Origin: Caulobacter sp. CCUG 60055
GTDB taxonomy: Bacteria; Pseudomonadota; Alphaproteobacteria; Caulobacterales; Caulobacteraceae
DNA length: 64,000 bases
Direction of reading: 5' to 3'
Assembly: GCF_022750545.1 (NCBI RefSeq)
Contig: NZ_PUIC01000012.1
Span: 1-64,000, forward strand
Below the pieces are notes generated by a model. It ran no database searches. It saw nothing but the letters and a program-made list of their open reading frames with translations, and had not been told where the DNA came from. A program made the position numbers and the translations under genes. Of the stretch, positions 27,101 to 35,297 are shown piece after piece. How positions within the stretch are numbered: position 1 is the stretch's first letter; every line of letters begins with the position of its first letter.

Positions 27101-27875
27101 GGGCCCGGTCGAAAGCCTCGGCGATGAAGGCCTGGGCCTCGGGGTTCTTGAGGCTGGGCGCGAAGATCGGCAGCGGATTGAGCCCCGCCGCCTCCAGGCC
27201 GGCGATCAGGGCGTCCACCGCCCGCGTCGTCGCCGCCGCGACCAGATGGCGATAGAAGACCAGCGCGACCACCGGCGCGCCCGGCCGCCAGGCCGCGGTC
27301 GCGCCCGCCCAGTCGGCGGGGCCGCCGGCGCGGTAGAACCCGGCCTCGGTCACCGGCCTGGCCGCCTCGGCCGCGCCCCAGCCGTCGCGGCCCGTCAGGC
27401 CGGCGGCGAAGCGCAGCAGGTTGCGAGCGTTGTCGACGCCGCCCGCCAGCAGATAGCCGAGCAGGCGGCGGCGGGCGGCGGCGTCCAGGGTCGACAGCGC
27501 CTCGGCGTCCGGGTCGAGGGGGTCGTCGGACAGCAGGGCGGCGAACGCGATCCCTTTCGCCCGACAGGTCTCGGCGATCTGCTCGAGCCCGTAGGCCCAG
27601 TAGCTGCGCCCGCCGAGCAGCCGCACGCACACGAACCGCGCCCCGGCGACCACCCGCTCGACATAGATGTCGACCGACAACGGATGCCCAAGGCGCAGCA
27701 GGTTGGCCAGGCGCACGGACGGCCCGGCCTCGTCCAATTCCTCCAGGGCCCGCGACAGGCAGGACAGGTCGCTGTCGGCCGCCGACAGGATCACGACGTC
27801 GCCAGGGCTCTGGCCGAGATCGACGGCCTCGTCGCCTTCGACCATCTGCCCCGGCTGGACGGCGAGCAGGTGCAT
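24156..27875 (-). CDS. cobN: Cobaltochelatase large subunit
   Basis: A 1239-residue CobN, the large subunit of the ATP-dependent aerobic cobaltochelatase that inserts cobalt into hydrogenobyrinate a,c-diamide. Conserved blocks seen: ILANYPNRDGRLGNGVGLDTP, HLGKHGNLEWLPGKALALS, YPFIVNDPGEGSQAKRR, VLSAWGTANMRTGGDD and NPKWIAGVMRHGYKGAFE. Length is in the family range. The ATG at 27875 overlaps the cobW stop by one base and is preferred over the longer open frame. The partner subunits CobS and CobT are not in the window. Placement with a Ni/Co permease and cobW fits a cobalt-supply and insertion operon. Confidence 0.94.
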   Translation of the reverse strand: MHLLAVQPGQMVEGDEAVDLGQSPGDVVILSAADSDLSCLSRALEELDEAGPSVRLANLLRLGHPLSVDIYVERVVAGARFVCVRLLGGRSYWAYGLEQIAETCRAKGIAFAALLSDDPLDPDAEALSTLDAAARRRLLGYLLAGGVDNARNLLRFAAGLTGRDGWGAAEAARPVTEAGFYRAGGPADWAGATAAWRPGAPVVALVFYRHLVAAATTRAVDALIAGLEAAGLNPLPIFAPSLKNPEAQAFIAEAFDRARPDVVVNATAFAASTPGDDRTPSVLERADAPVLQAVMAGLGEAAWREDPRGLGARDLAMNVALPEVDGRLTAGIAGFKAEARFDPRTECGLVEHAPLDEQTRRIVAMAAGWARLRRTPASRRRIGLILANYPNRDGRLGNGVGLDTPESAVAVLQALEDEGYDASGRPRAAAELMRDLQRGPTNAGWAGRERGDATLSLAAYAEAFAALAEPVRAAVTARWGAPEQDPLFDAESGGFRLAVRMFGNLAVGVQPARGYNIDPKASYHDPALPPPHGYVAFYAWLRGAFDAHALVHLGKHGNLEWLPGKALALSEACFPAAIAGTTPQLYPFIVNDPGEGSQAKRRIGAVIVDHLTPPLTRAESYGPLKALEALVDEYYAAAGMDPRRLPPLKAEILDLARAQGLDKDAGLGGRDDEGDLAALDNYLCELKEMQIRDGLHVFTRAPQGRLETDLLAALVRTPRRGGQGADASLIRCLADDLGLGFDPLVEGLGQPWPGPRPAVLASLGDDAWRTRGDTVERLERLAADLISGDRPPEDDWAATRAVLDGVRADLALRVRACGEAERQGLLRGLAGRFVAPGPSGAPTRGRPDVLPTGRNFYSVDTRTAPTPTAWSLGFASAQRLVEEHWQRTGDHLRAVVLSAWGTANMRTGGDDVAQALALMGARPCWDHGTGRVTGFEVLPLAMLGRPRVDVSLRISGFFRDAFIEQVELLDAAGRAVMALDEPEEDNPAAARFRREVAAGVAAREAGTRIFGSRPGAYGAGLQALIDERLWRTRADLAESFLTWGAYAYGGGREGAPARAAFEARLGQVDAVVHNQDNREHDLLDSDDYYQFEGGLAAAVETIRGAAPAIYHNDHSRPERPVIRTLEEEIGRVVRARLVNPKWIAGVMRHGYKGAFEIAASVDYLFAFAATTDAVKDHHFELAHRAFIEDEAVRAFMAEANPAALRETASRLLEAIERGLWRPRSNSAGDLLARLAGEAS

Positions 27876-28909
27876 CAGGCCAGGGCCGCCTGCAGGTCCC
27901 GCTCGATGGCGGCCCGATCCAGTCCCTTCTCGCCGATGACCACCAGCCGGGTGAGGCGCGCCTCGCCCGCCGCCCACGGCCGGTCGAAATAGGCGTCGAT
28001 GCGCGGACCGACCGCCTGGACGATCAGGCGCGCGGGGCGTCCGGCGACGGCCACCACGCCCTTGAGGCGCAGCACCTCGTGGCGGCCGAGCCCCTCGGCC
28101 AGGCGATCGGCCAGGCGGTCGGCGGCGGCGACCTCGCCGGCCGACATCACGAAGCTCTCGAAATCGTCGTGGTCGTGGTCGCCCTCGGTCTCGTGGTGCG
28201 AGGGCCGGCTGTCGAGATCGTCCTCGGCGGCCAGCCCGAGGCCCAGGAGCACGGCGGGGTCCAGCCGCCCGTGCGCGGCGCGCACCGCGCCGGCCGCCGG
28301 CCGCATCTGGCGGCGCACCTCCTGCTCGACCGCAGCCAGGGTCTCGGCGTCGAGCAGGTCGACCTTGCCGAGCACCACCAGGTCGGCGCAGCCGAGCTGC
28401 TCCTCGAACAGCTCCTCCAGCGGCGTCTCGTGGTCGAGGTTGGGGTCCTCGGCGCGCGCCGCCGCCACCGCCGCCTCGTCGGGCGCGAACCGCCCCTGGG
28501 CCACGGCGTGGGCGTCGACCACGGCCACCACGCCGTCCACCGTCGCCCGCGTGCGGACCTCGGGCCAGGCAAAGGCCTTAAGCAGCGGCTTGGGCAGGGC
28601 CAGACCGCTGGTCTCGACCAGGATGTGCTCGGGCGGCAGCGGCCGGTCGAGCAGCTTCTTCATGGTCGGCAGGAAGTCGTCGGCGACGGTGCAGCAGATG
28701 CAGCCGTTGGCCAGTTCGATGATGTCGTCGTCCGAGCAGCCTTCGACGCCGCAGCCGCGCAGTATCTCGCCGTCGACGCCGACGTCGCCGAACTCGTTGA
28801 CGATCACCGCCAGCCGGCGGCCGGCGGCGTTCTCGAGCAGGCTGCGGATCAAGGTGGTCTTGCCCGAGCCCAGGAAGCCAGTGACGACGGTGGTGGGTAT
28901 CTTGGCCAT
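27875..28909 (-). CDS. cobW: CobW GTPase, cobalt chaperone for cobalamin synthesis
   Basis: A 344-residue G3E-family GTPase. The P-loop GFLGSGKTT is at residues 11-19, the metal-binding CxCC motif (GCICC) at 69-73, and a His/Asp-rich stretch (HHETEGDHDHDDF) near 236-248. The C-terminal CobW domain ends with RLTRLVVIGEKGLD. The family delivers a metal, here most likely cobalt, to CobN-type enzymes. It lies directly upstream of cobN with a one-base overlap, and 26 bp after the Ni/Co permease gene. Confidence 0.92.
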   Translation of the reverse strand: MAKIPTTVVTGFLGSGKTTLIRSLLENAAGRRLAVIVNEFGDVGVDGEILRGCGVEGCSDDDIIELANGCICCTVADDFLPTMKKLLDRPLPPEHILVETSGLALPKPLLKAFAWPEVRTRATVDGVVAVVDAHAVAQGRFAPDEAAVAAARAEDPNLDHETPLEELFEEQLGCADLVVLGKVDLLDAETLAAVEQEVRRQMRPAAGAVRAAHGRLDPAVLLGLGLAAEDDLDSRPSHHETEGDHDHDDFESFVMSAGEVAAADRLADRLAEGLGRHEVLRLKGVVAVAGRPARLIVQAVGPRIDAYFDRPWAAGEARLTRLVVIGEKGLDRAAIERDLQAALA

Positions 28910-28935
28910 GAGGGGACTTTCCGTGCGGCGGAGGA

Positions 28936-29985
28936 TCAGGAAGGACGGACGACCTCGACCTCGTCGAGGCCGCGGGCGCGGTAGATCAGCCACGAGCCCA
29001 GCCAGGCGGCCGCGAACACGCCGATGATCAGGAAGCCGAGCAGGTTGAAATGCTGGCCGAGCCTGCGGAACATGTCCCAGAACGGCCCCGGCAGGGACAG
29101 CTTGTCGGCCAGCAGCGCCAGGGTCTCGATGCCGCCGATGACGATGGCGGTCAGGGCCGAGACCAGGGTGATGGTCATGTTGTAGTAAAGCTTGCGGATC
29201 GGCTTGACGAAGGCCCACTCGTAGGCCCCCAGCATCAGCACCCCGTCGGTGGTGTCGACCAGGGACATCCCCGCCGCGAACAGCGCCGGGAACACCAGCA
29301 CCACGCCGATCGACACCCCGTCAGCGGCCTGCGCCGCCGACAGGCCCAGGAGGCTGACCTCGGTGGCGGTGTCGAAGCCGAGGCCGAACAGGAAGCCGAG
29401 CGGGGCCATGTGCCAGCTGCGGCTGACCAGCCCGAACAGCGGCCGTAGCAGGCGGGCGAACAGGCCCCGCCCGTTGAGCAGCATGTCCAGGTCCTCCTCG
29501 ACATAGACCCCGCCCGCACGCACGCGGCGGTAGGTCCGGTGGACCGAATGCAGGATCATCAGGTTCATCGCCGCGATGACGAACAGGAACGCGGCCGACA
29601 CCGCCGTCGACACCACCCCGCCCACCGCCTTGAACGCCTCGAAGCTCGACAGGGCGCTGGCTGTCCAGGCGATCAGGATCGCGGCGATCAGCACCACCGC
29701 CGAATGGCCGAGCGCGAAATAGAAGCCGACGGTCGTCGGCCGGCGGCCGTCCTGCATCAGCTTGCGGGTGACGTTGTCGATGGCGGCGATGTGGTCGGCG
29801 TCGACGGCGTGCCTCAGGCCGAAACTGTAGGCTAGGAAGGCCGTGCCCAGCAGGACGGGCTTTCCCTGAAGGGCGACGAAGGCCCAGATCCATACGGCGA
29901 CGTTGGCGGGGATGAGGATGGCGTAGAGGCCGAGGATGCGGCGCTTCAGGCCGCCGGGTTCGCCCGGTTTCGCAAGGCCGGCCAT
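28936..29985 (-). CDS. NiCoT-family nickel/cobalt permease
   Basis: A 349-residue inner-membrane permease of the HoxN/NixA/NhlF family with about eight helices. The signature HX4DH is seen as RHAVDADHIAAIDN (His59, Asp64, His65). Further conserved blocks are GFYFALGHSAVV, GFLFGLGFDTATEVSLL and LFAAGMSLVDTTDGVLM. In this position, first in an operon with cobW, cobN and cobO and behind a cobalamin riboswitch, cobalt is the likely substrate. The ATG at 29985 is preferred over a much longer open frame because it starts the family homology and has a GAGGGAG site. Confidence 0.92.
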   Translation of the reverse strand: MAGLAKPGEPGGLKRRILGLYAILIPANVAVWIWAFVALQGKPVLLGTAFLAYSFGLRHAVDADHIAAIDNVTRKLMQDGRRPTTVGFYFALGHSAVVLIAAILIAWTASALSSFEAFKAVGGVVSTAVSAAFLFVIAAMNLMILHSVHRTYRRVRAGGVYVEEDLDMLLNGRGLFARLLRPLFGLVSRSWHMAPLGFLFGLGFDTATEVSLLGLSAAQAADGVSIGVVLVFPALFAAGMSLVDTTDGVLMLGAYEWAFVKPIRKLYYNMTITLVSALTAIVIGGIETLALLADKLSLPGPFWDMFRRLGQHFNLLGFLIIGVFAAAWLGSWLIYRARGLDEVEVVRPS

Positions 29986-30116
29986 CGCGTCGCTCCCTCG
30001 CCGCACGACGGCGGACGGGGCGCATGAGGATCGCATCAGGCTGGCGCCCGACGCCGGACGCCCGCGGGCGCCGCCGCCATCGGAGCGCCCCGCCCGATCG
30101 CGCGATCTATGGGGAT

Positions 30117-30292
30117 GGCAGGTCTCCTGGCTCACGGATCGAACGCGCCCCTCGCCTTCCCAGGACATGGCGTCCCAGTGGCGTTCGAAGGGCGCTCTCC
30201 GCTTACAGTTGCGGGGGCAGCCGCGGCCTTGGGCGTCGCCGCCCGCACCGCATTCCCTATTCACCTTCCTCTCGGAAGGACCATCGCGGCCT
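30117..30292 (-). promoter_or_regulatory. Cobalamin riboswitch (minus strand, cobalt/cob operon)
   Basis: On the minus strand the aptamer begins near 30292 and contains GGGAATGCGGTG, the B12-box segment GCCCCCGCAACTGTAAGCGG, CCACTGGG, TGGGAAGGCGA and the closing AGCCAGGAGACCTGCC (30132-30117). These blocks occur in canonical order. The first gene downstream is the Ni/Co permease, 131 bp from the aptamer end. Cobalamin binding is expected to repress the permease, cobW, cobN and cobO. The exact 5' boundary is approximate. Confidence 0.93.
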
Positions 30293-30400
30293 GGGGTAGT
30301 GCAGGGCCGGACGGCTGTCAAATGCGTTGCACGCCGGGGCGGGTTCGCGTAGGGCGAGCACATCGCCGAGGAGCCCTGCGCTCCCGAAGCGACGATTTCG
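30293..30400. other. Divergent promoter region between two riboswitches
   Basis: About 110 bp separate the 5' ends of the two aptamers. Both transcripts must start in or close to this segment. It is GC-rich and I see no clear -35/-10 pair or repeat. Confidence 0.5.
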
Positions 30401-30590
30401 CGCTGGCGCCCGAGAGGGCTGAACGGGAACACGGTGAGACGCCGACAGGCGTCGAATCCGAGGCTGTCCCTGCAACTGTGAGCGGCGAGCGCGGCCGACA
30501 CCGTGGCCCGGTTTCCGGGTCGCAGCCACTGGAGCCCCGGCTCTGGGAAGGCGACGGCCGCGCGATGACCCGCAAGCCAGGAGACCGGCC
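30401..30590 (+). promoter_or_regulatory. Cobalamin riboswitch (plus strand, btuB operon)
   Basis: Aptamer blocks in order on the plus strand: GGGAACACGGTGAGA, then the B12-box segment GCTGTCCCTGCAACTGTGAG, GCCACTGGAGC, CTGGGAAGGCGACGG, CGCGATGACCCGCAAG and AGCCAGGAGACCGGCC (30575-30590). It is back-to-back with the minus-strand aptamer. The controlled gene, btuB, starts 345 bp downstream, which is long for this class. Confidence 0.92.
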
Positions 30591-30935
30591 GGCGCGGGTC
30601 GCTCTTGCCCTGGCCCAGGGGATGGTCGAGGCGCGGAAACCCGTCTGAGCGACGACGAGCGGCGAGAGCCGAACGAGCCGACCGGGCTGGCGCGACGGCG
30701 TCCGCACGCCCGACGGCCGCCGACCGCGCTTGCGCGGGCGGAAGCTTTCGCTGGTTTCAGCGACGCCATGCGGGAGGGCTGCATGCCCCCGATCCTCACG
30801 CGCGCCCAGTCGGCGCGGACCTCGTCCTCCAGCCGCCAGGGGGACGCCGGCGCATATGCATATGCGATCAAATCATACGCCTTCGCGGCCGCGCCCGGTC
30901 AAGAAGCCGACCCTGTACAAACGGGGGGCGCTTCC
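30591..30935 (+). other. Long btuB leader with a 16-bp palindrome
   Basis: No gene is supported in this 345-bp stretch. A frame in register with btuB is open from 30768 but lacks a credible start and would bury the signal peptide. CGCATATGCATATGCG at 30851-30866 is a perfect palindrome in an AT-richer patch 70 bp upstream of btuB and could be an operator or part of a second promoter. A small hairpin (30748-30763) has no T-run. Confidence 0.5.
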
Positions 30936-32945
30936 ATGAACCGCAGACTTCACGCCCATGCGCTCGCCGCGGGCCTGGCGGCCGCGTCGCTCGGCCTCGC
31001 CGGGCCGGCCCTGGCCGCCGACGCCGTCGACGAGCTCAAGGTCACCGCGCCCAAGCTGGAGGACTCCCTGCCCGAAGCGCTGGCCCGGTCGGGCGTGCGG
31101 GTGGAGATCATCACCGACGCCGCCATCCGCAACGGCGGCTATATCGACGTCGCCCAGGCCCTGCAGCAACTGGCGCCGGGCCTGTCGATCACGCCCAAGA
31201 ACGGCCCGTTCGACTATGTCGACATCTCGCTGCAGGGTTCGCGCACCGGCGACGTGTTGTGGCTGGTCGACGGCGTGCGCATCAACAACCGGCTCTACGC
31301 CGGCACCCCGCCGCTCGACACCCTGCCCTCGGCCATGGTCGACCGCATCGAGGTGCTGGAGGGCGGCCAGGCGCTATTCTACGGCACCTCGGCGGTGGCC
31401 GGGGCCGTCAACATCGTCACCCGGCCCTTCTCGGACTCTCCCGACGGCGCGGTCAGCCTGGCGGCGGACACCAACGGCGGGCGACACATCGACGCCTATT
31501 TCCGCGACGGCGTCGGCCGGCACCATTTCGTCGCCTACGGCTCGGCCGACAAGTCCGACGGCTTCAAGGCCTTCCGCGACCAGGACTACCAGCCCAGCGC
31601 CACCGACCGTAAGCGCGGCTATGCGGTCTATACGCTCGGCGGCAAGTACCGGTTCGACGTCAGCGACCAGCTGAGCCTGACCGCCTCCTACCAGCACACC
31701 GACGCCGACCTCGACTACGCCCAGCCCTATCGCGTGGCCCGCAACGTCAACGCCCGCAAGGAAGACCTCGCCGTCGTCAAGGTCGACTACCAGCCGACCG
31801 AGCGCCTGGCGTTCTACGTCAAGGGCTACCACCACGAATGGCGGACCCGCTACGACACCGACTACAACGACCTCGGCCGCCCCGGGGTCATCAACGTCCT
31901 GCACCGCAACGCCTTCTGGGGCTACAAGGACGACGGGGTCAACGCCCTGGTCAAGTTCGACACCGCGCGCGGGGTCGAGACCTATTTCGGCTACGACTTC
32001 CAACGCTATGGCGGCCGGGACGAGGTGCTGGTCATCGACCAGCATGACGAAGAGACCCAGGCGGTGTTCGGCCAGGTCCGCATCACGCCGGACCTGATCC
32101 CGCGGACCCGCCTCGCCTTCGGCTATCGCTACAACAGCCCCAGCGTCGGCAAGTCGGCCGGCGTCTGGAACGTCAGCGGCCGTTACGACCTGACCGACAG
32201 CCTGACGCTCAAGGGCGAGGTCGGCGCCAACTTCCGCCTGCCCACCGCCGAGGAGCTGTTCGCCAACGACCCGCTCGACGAGCGCGGCAACCCCAACCTC
32301 AAGCCCGAGCGTAGCACCTCGGCCAACCTGTCGCTGGGCGGCCGCCTGACCCTGGCCGCCGTCCCGGTGCGTTGGGAGCTGGTCGCCTTCGCGCGCGACA
32401 TCGAGGACCTGATCGACCTCAAGACCTACGACCCCGTGACCCAGCAGGACGTGTTCGGCAACGTGCCGGGCGTGGTGAAGACGCGCGGCGGCGAGTTCCT
32501 GATCGACGCGGCGCTGACGCCGTCCCTGTCGGCCAATTTCAACTACACCTACAACCGCGCCCGCCAGGACGGCGGCGGCCAGCTGCAGCGCACGCCCAAG
32601 CAGCTGCTGAAGGCCGGGCTCGACTACCACCCGGCCGACCGGCCGTTCGGGGCGACGCTGAGCCTGACCCACACGGGCGAGACCTTCGTCTCGGTGGCCG
32701 GCGCGCCGCGTCCCTACGGCGACTACACCCTGGTCGACCTGTCGGGCCGCTACTTCCTCGACGCCGCCCGGCGCAACGAGATCAGCGTGAGCATCCAGAA
32801 CCTGTTCGACGTCGAGTACGGCAAGCCGGCGCGCGGCTGCGCCGACGTGTCGACCGACGGGCCGTACAGCTGCAGCTCGCCCTACATCTACGTCAATCTC
32901 GGCCTGCCGCGCACGCTGCGGGCCAGCTTCACCCGACGCTTCTAG
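30936..32945 (+). CDS. btuB: TonB-dependent vitamin B12 receptor
   Basis: A 669-residue outer-membrane receptor. The signal peptide ends at ALA near residue 27; a TonB box DELKVTA follows at about 31-37, close to the DTLVVTA of E. coli BtuB. The plug includes VDGVRINNRLYAG and DRIEVLEGGQALFYGTSAVAG, and the barrel ends in LRASFTRRF. Size and TonB box suit BtuB. The upstream cobalamin riboswitch supports a corrinoid substrate. The ATG at 30936 begins the signal peptide and has a GGGGGG site. A PepSY gene follows after 9 bp. Confidence 0.88.
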   Translation: MNRRLHAHALAAGLAAASLGLAGPALAADAVDELKVTAPKLEDSLPEALARSGVRVEIITDAAIRNGGYIDVAQALQQLAPGLSITPKNGPFDYVDISLQGSRTGDVLWLVDGVRINNRLYAGTPPLDTLPSAMVDRIEVLEGGQALFYGTSAVAGAVNIVTRPFSDSPDGAVSLAADTNGGRHIDAYFRDGVGRHHFVAYGSADKSDGFKAFRDQDYQPSATDRKRGYAVYTLGGKYRFDVSDQLSLTASYQHTDADLDYAQPYRVARNVNARKEDLAVVKVDYQPTERLAFYVKGYHHEWRTRYDTDYNDLGRPGVINVLHRNAFWGYKDDGVNALVKFDTARGVETYFGYDFQRYGGRDEVLVIDQHDEETQAVFGQVRITPDLIPRTRLAFGYRYNSPSVGKSAGVWNVSGRYDLTDSLTLKGEVGANFRLPTAEELFANDPLDERGNPNLKPERSTSANLSLGGRLTLAAVPVRWELVAFARDIEDLIDLKTYDPVTQQDVFGNVPGVVKTRGGEFLIDAALTPSLSANFNYTYNRARQDGGGQLQRTPKQLLKAGLDYHPADRPFGATLSLTHTGETFVSVAGAPRPYGDYTLVDLSGRYFLDAARRNEISVSIQNLFDVEYGKPARGCADVSTDGPYSCSSPYIYVNLGLPRTLRASFTRRF

Positions 32946-32954
32946 GGGCGTCGC

Positions 32955-34448
32955 ATGGGGGGCGGTTTCTCCTGGAGCTCGGCGCGCGCCGGGGCGTGGC
33001 GCGGCCTGATCGTGCTGCATCGCTACCTCGGCGTCGCGGTCGGTCTCGTCATGACGGTCTGGTGCCTGTCAGGCTTCGTGATGATGTACAGCGGCTATCC
33101 GCGCCTGACCGAGGCCGAGCGCCTGCGCGGCCTTTCGCCCCTGCGGTTCGACGGCTGCTGCGCCGCCGTTCCGACGCTGGCCGCGCCCCCGCGCGACTTC
33201 CGCGTCGAGATGCTGGCGGGACGGCCGGTGCTGCGGCAGGACGGGGTCGGCGGCCGCACCGTCGTCGACCTGCGCGCCGGAACGCCGGTCACGGGCGTTT
33301 CCGCCCCCGAGGCGCGGGCCGTCGCCGAGGCCTTCGTGCGGGGCCAGGGGGTCGCGGCGGCGGCCGGCCCGCCCCGGCTGATCGACCAGGATCAGTGGAC
33401 CGTGCAAGGCGCCGCCCGCCGGGGCCCGGTGTGGCGCGTGGCCTTCGACGATCCGGCGGCGCGACAGGTCTATGTGGCCCGCGCCACCGGCGAGGTGGTG
33501 CAGTGGACGACGCGGTCGAAGCGTTTCTGGGGCTGGCTCGGCGCGGTGCCGCACTGGCTCTATCCCACCCTGCTCAGGCAGGACGGCGCGCTGTGGAGCG
33601 AGGTGGTGATCTGGACCTCGACCGTCGGGGTGTTCCTCACCGCCACCGGCCTCTATGTCGGCGCGGCGAGGCTGAAGCGCTATCGCAGCGGACGCTGGTC
33701 GCCCTATCGGGGCTGGTTCTTCTGGCACCACATGACCGGGCTGGCCTTCGGCGTCCTGACCCTGGCCTGGGTGACGTCCGGCCTGCTGACCATGGGGCCC
33801 TGGGGCCTGCTGGACAGCGAGGCCGGCCTGAACGAGCGGGCGGCGCTGGCCGGCCGGATCGATCCGGCGGCGGCGGCCGGCCTGATCGCCGCCCTTCCCG
33901 GACTGCCGGCGGGACCGGCCGTGGCGCTCAAGGCCGCGCCGCTCGACGGCCGGCTGTTCGTGACGGCGCATGACGGCCGCCGCCCGGCTGTCCGACTGGA
34001 CGGCCTCGGCCGCCCCGCGCCCCTCGCCGCCGCCGAGCTGGACCAGGCCATTCGCGCCCGCATCGACCCGCAGGCCGGCGCCATCGTGCTGATGACCGCC
34101 CCGGACGACTACAACTATGACGGCTACGACCGTCCGGCCGACCTGCCGGCCTATCGGGTCGCGCTGCGCGATCCCCAGGCGACGACGCTCTATCTCGACC
34201 CGGCCTCCGGCGCGGTGGTGCGGGCGGTCGACAGGACCGAGCGCCTGTCGCGCTGGACCCGCACGGCGCTACACGACTGGGACTTCCCGGCGTTGAAGAA
34301 GGGGGTGCTGTGGGACATCGTCGTCCTGCCCCTGCTGGCTGGGGTCACGGCGGTCTGCGCGTTGGGGGCGTGGCTGGGCTGGCGGCGGATCGTCCGCGAC
34401 GCGGCGTCGATCCGCTCACGGGCCGGCGGCGGCAGGCGCCCTGGCTGA
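32955..34448 (+). CDS. PepSY-TM protein in the btuB operon
   Basis: A 497-residue inner-membrane protein with four main helices. Helix 1 contains VLHRYLGVAVGLVMTVW; a periplasmic PepSY-like domain (about 95-180) follows; then LGAVPHWLYPTLLRQ, GWFFWHHMTGLAFGVL and the C-terminal ALHDWDFPALKKGVLWD segment with a last helix. The His residues in these blocks are conserved in PepSY-TM proteins and may bind haem. It starts 9 bp after btuB, so it should respond to the same riboswitch. Family members elsewhere act with siderophores as reductases; reduction of imported cobalamin is a plausible, untested role here. Confidence 0.8.
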   Translation: MGGGFSWSSARAGAWRGLIVLHRYLGVAVGLVMTVWCLSGFVMMYSGYPRLTEAERLRGLSPLRFDGCCAAVPTLAAPPRDFRVEMLAGRPVLRQDGVGGRTVVDLRAGTPVTGVSAPEARAVAEAFVRGQGVAAAAGPPRLIDQDQWTVQGAARRGPVWRVAFDDPAARQVYVARATGEVVQWTTRSKRFWGWLGAVPHWLYPTLLRQDGALWSEVVIWTSTVGVFLTATGLYVGAARLKRYRSGRWSPYRGWFFWHHMTGLAFGVLTLAWVTSGLLTMGPWGLLDSEAGLNERAALAGRIDPAAAAGLIAALPGLPAGPAVALKAAPLDGRLFVTAHDGRRPAVRLDGLGRPAPLAAAELDQAIRARIDPQAGAIVLMTAPDDYNYDGYDRPADLPAYRVALRDPQATTLYLDPASGAVVRAVDRTERLSRWTRTALHDWDFPALKKGVLWDIVVLPLLAGVTAVCALGAWLGWRRIVRDAASIRSRAGGGRRPG

Positions 34449-34480
34449 CACGGGGAACCGCAAGTTGTACAGCAGCGGTC

Positions 34481-34502
34481 GGAGCCCCGACGTCCGGGCT
34501 CC
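34481..34502 (+). terminator. Hairpin after the btuB-PepSY operon
   Basis: GGAGCCC (34481-34487) and GGGCTCC (34496-34502) form a 7-bp GC-rich stem with an 8-nt loop, between the PepSY stop and the protease gene. No T-run follows, so termination would be weak, and a leader role for the protease gene is also possible. Confidence 0.35.
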
Positions 34503-34517
34503 GCCGAGGGGGATCGC

Positions 34518-35297
34518 ATGTCTGACCAAGGCGGGCCGTGGGGACGCGAGCCCTCGGAGCCGAAGCCGGCGCCGCGCGCGGCGCGGCCGCGGGTCGGCCT
34601 CTGGCTGCTGCTGCTCGCCGCGCTCGCCGGGCTGGTCGTCGCCCTGATCGTCGCCTTTCCGCAGGCCCTGCGCACCCAGGACGACTGGGCGATGCTGGTC
34701 TACCGCCTGGGATTCATCGCCCTGGTCTCGGCGGGCCTTCTGAGGGTCCGCGGCGCGCTGGGGCGACACCTGCTCCACATCGCCGTCTGGGTCGCCGTCG
34801 CGGCCGTCCTGGCGCTGGGCTACGCCTACAGGGACGTGCTGGCCGAGGCGCCCCGCCGCCTGCAGTTCGCCTTCAATCCTGGCGAGCCCGTGGCCGTCGG
34901 CGAACACGAACTGGTCGTCCCGCAGGACGACGACGGAGCCTTCGTGTTGACCGCCAGGGTGAACGGTCAGCCGGTCCGCTTCCTGGTCGACACCGGCGCC
35001 ACCGACACCGTGCTCAGCCCCGACGACGCCCGCCGGCTGGGGCTGGCGCCGGAGAGCCTGCGCTACGTGCACGAGGCCGAGACCGCCAACGGCAAGGGCT
35101 ACGGCGCGCCCTACGTCGCCCGCAGCCTGGAGGTCGGGCCGCTGCGGTTCGCCGATTTCGGCATGGTGGTGAACCAGGCGCCGATGAGCGGCTCGCTTCT
35201 CGGCCTCAGCTTTCTCAACCGGCTCGAATCCTTCGAGGTCCGCCAGCGCAGGCTGATCCTGAAATGGCGCGACGGCGCCGACGGGACCGGCCGCTAG
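34518..35297 (+). CDS. Membrane-anchored retropepsin-like aspartic protease
   Basis: A 259-residue protein. A Pro/Arg-rich N-terminus is followed by three helices (about 25-47, 54-74 and 86-106), then a single aspartic-protease domain. Its catalytic motif is FLVDTGATDTVLS, with the Asp near residue 157, and LLGLSFLNRL is the conserved second motif. This is the clan AA family seen in Proteobacteria (TIGR02281 type), thought to act as a dimer in the periplasm. It shares its stop codon region with the convergent TetR gene (CTAG at 35294-35297). Confidence 0.82.
   Translation: MSDQGGPWGREPSEPKPAPRAARPRVGLWLLLLAALAGLVVALIVAFPQALRTQDDWAMLVYRLGFIALVSAGLLRVRGALGRHLLHIAVWVAVAAVLALGYAYRDVLAEAPRRLQFAFNPGEPVAVGEHELVVPQDDDGAFVLTARVNGQPVRFLVDTGATDTVLSPDDARRLGLAPESLRYVHEAETANGKGYGAPYVARSLEVGPLRFADFGMVVNQAPMSGSLLGLSFLNRLESFEVRQRRLILKWRDGADGTGR

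Noticed and set aside
30748-30763. Small perfect hairpin TCGCTG-GTTT-CAGCGA in the btuB leader as a terminator
   Set aside because: The stem is only 6 bp, no T-run follows, and its distance from the aptamer (about 160 bp) makes a direct role as expression platform doubtful.
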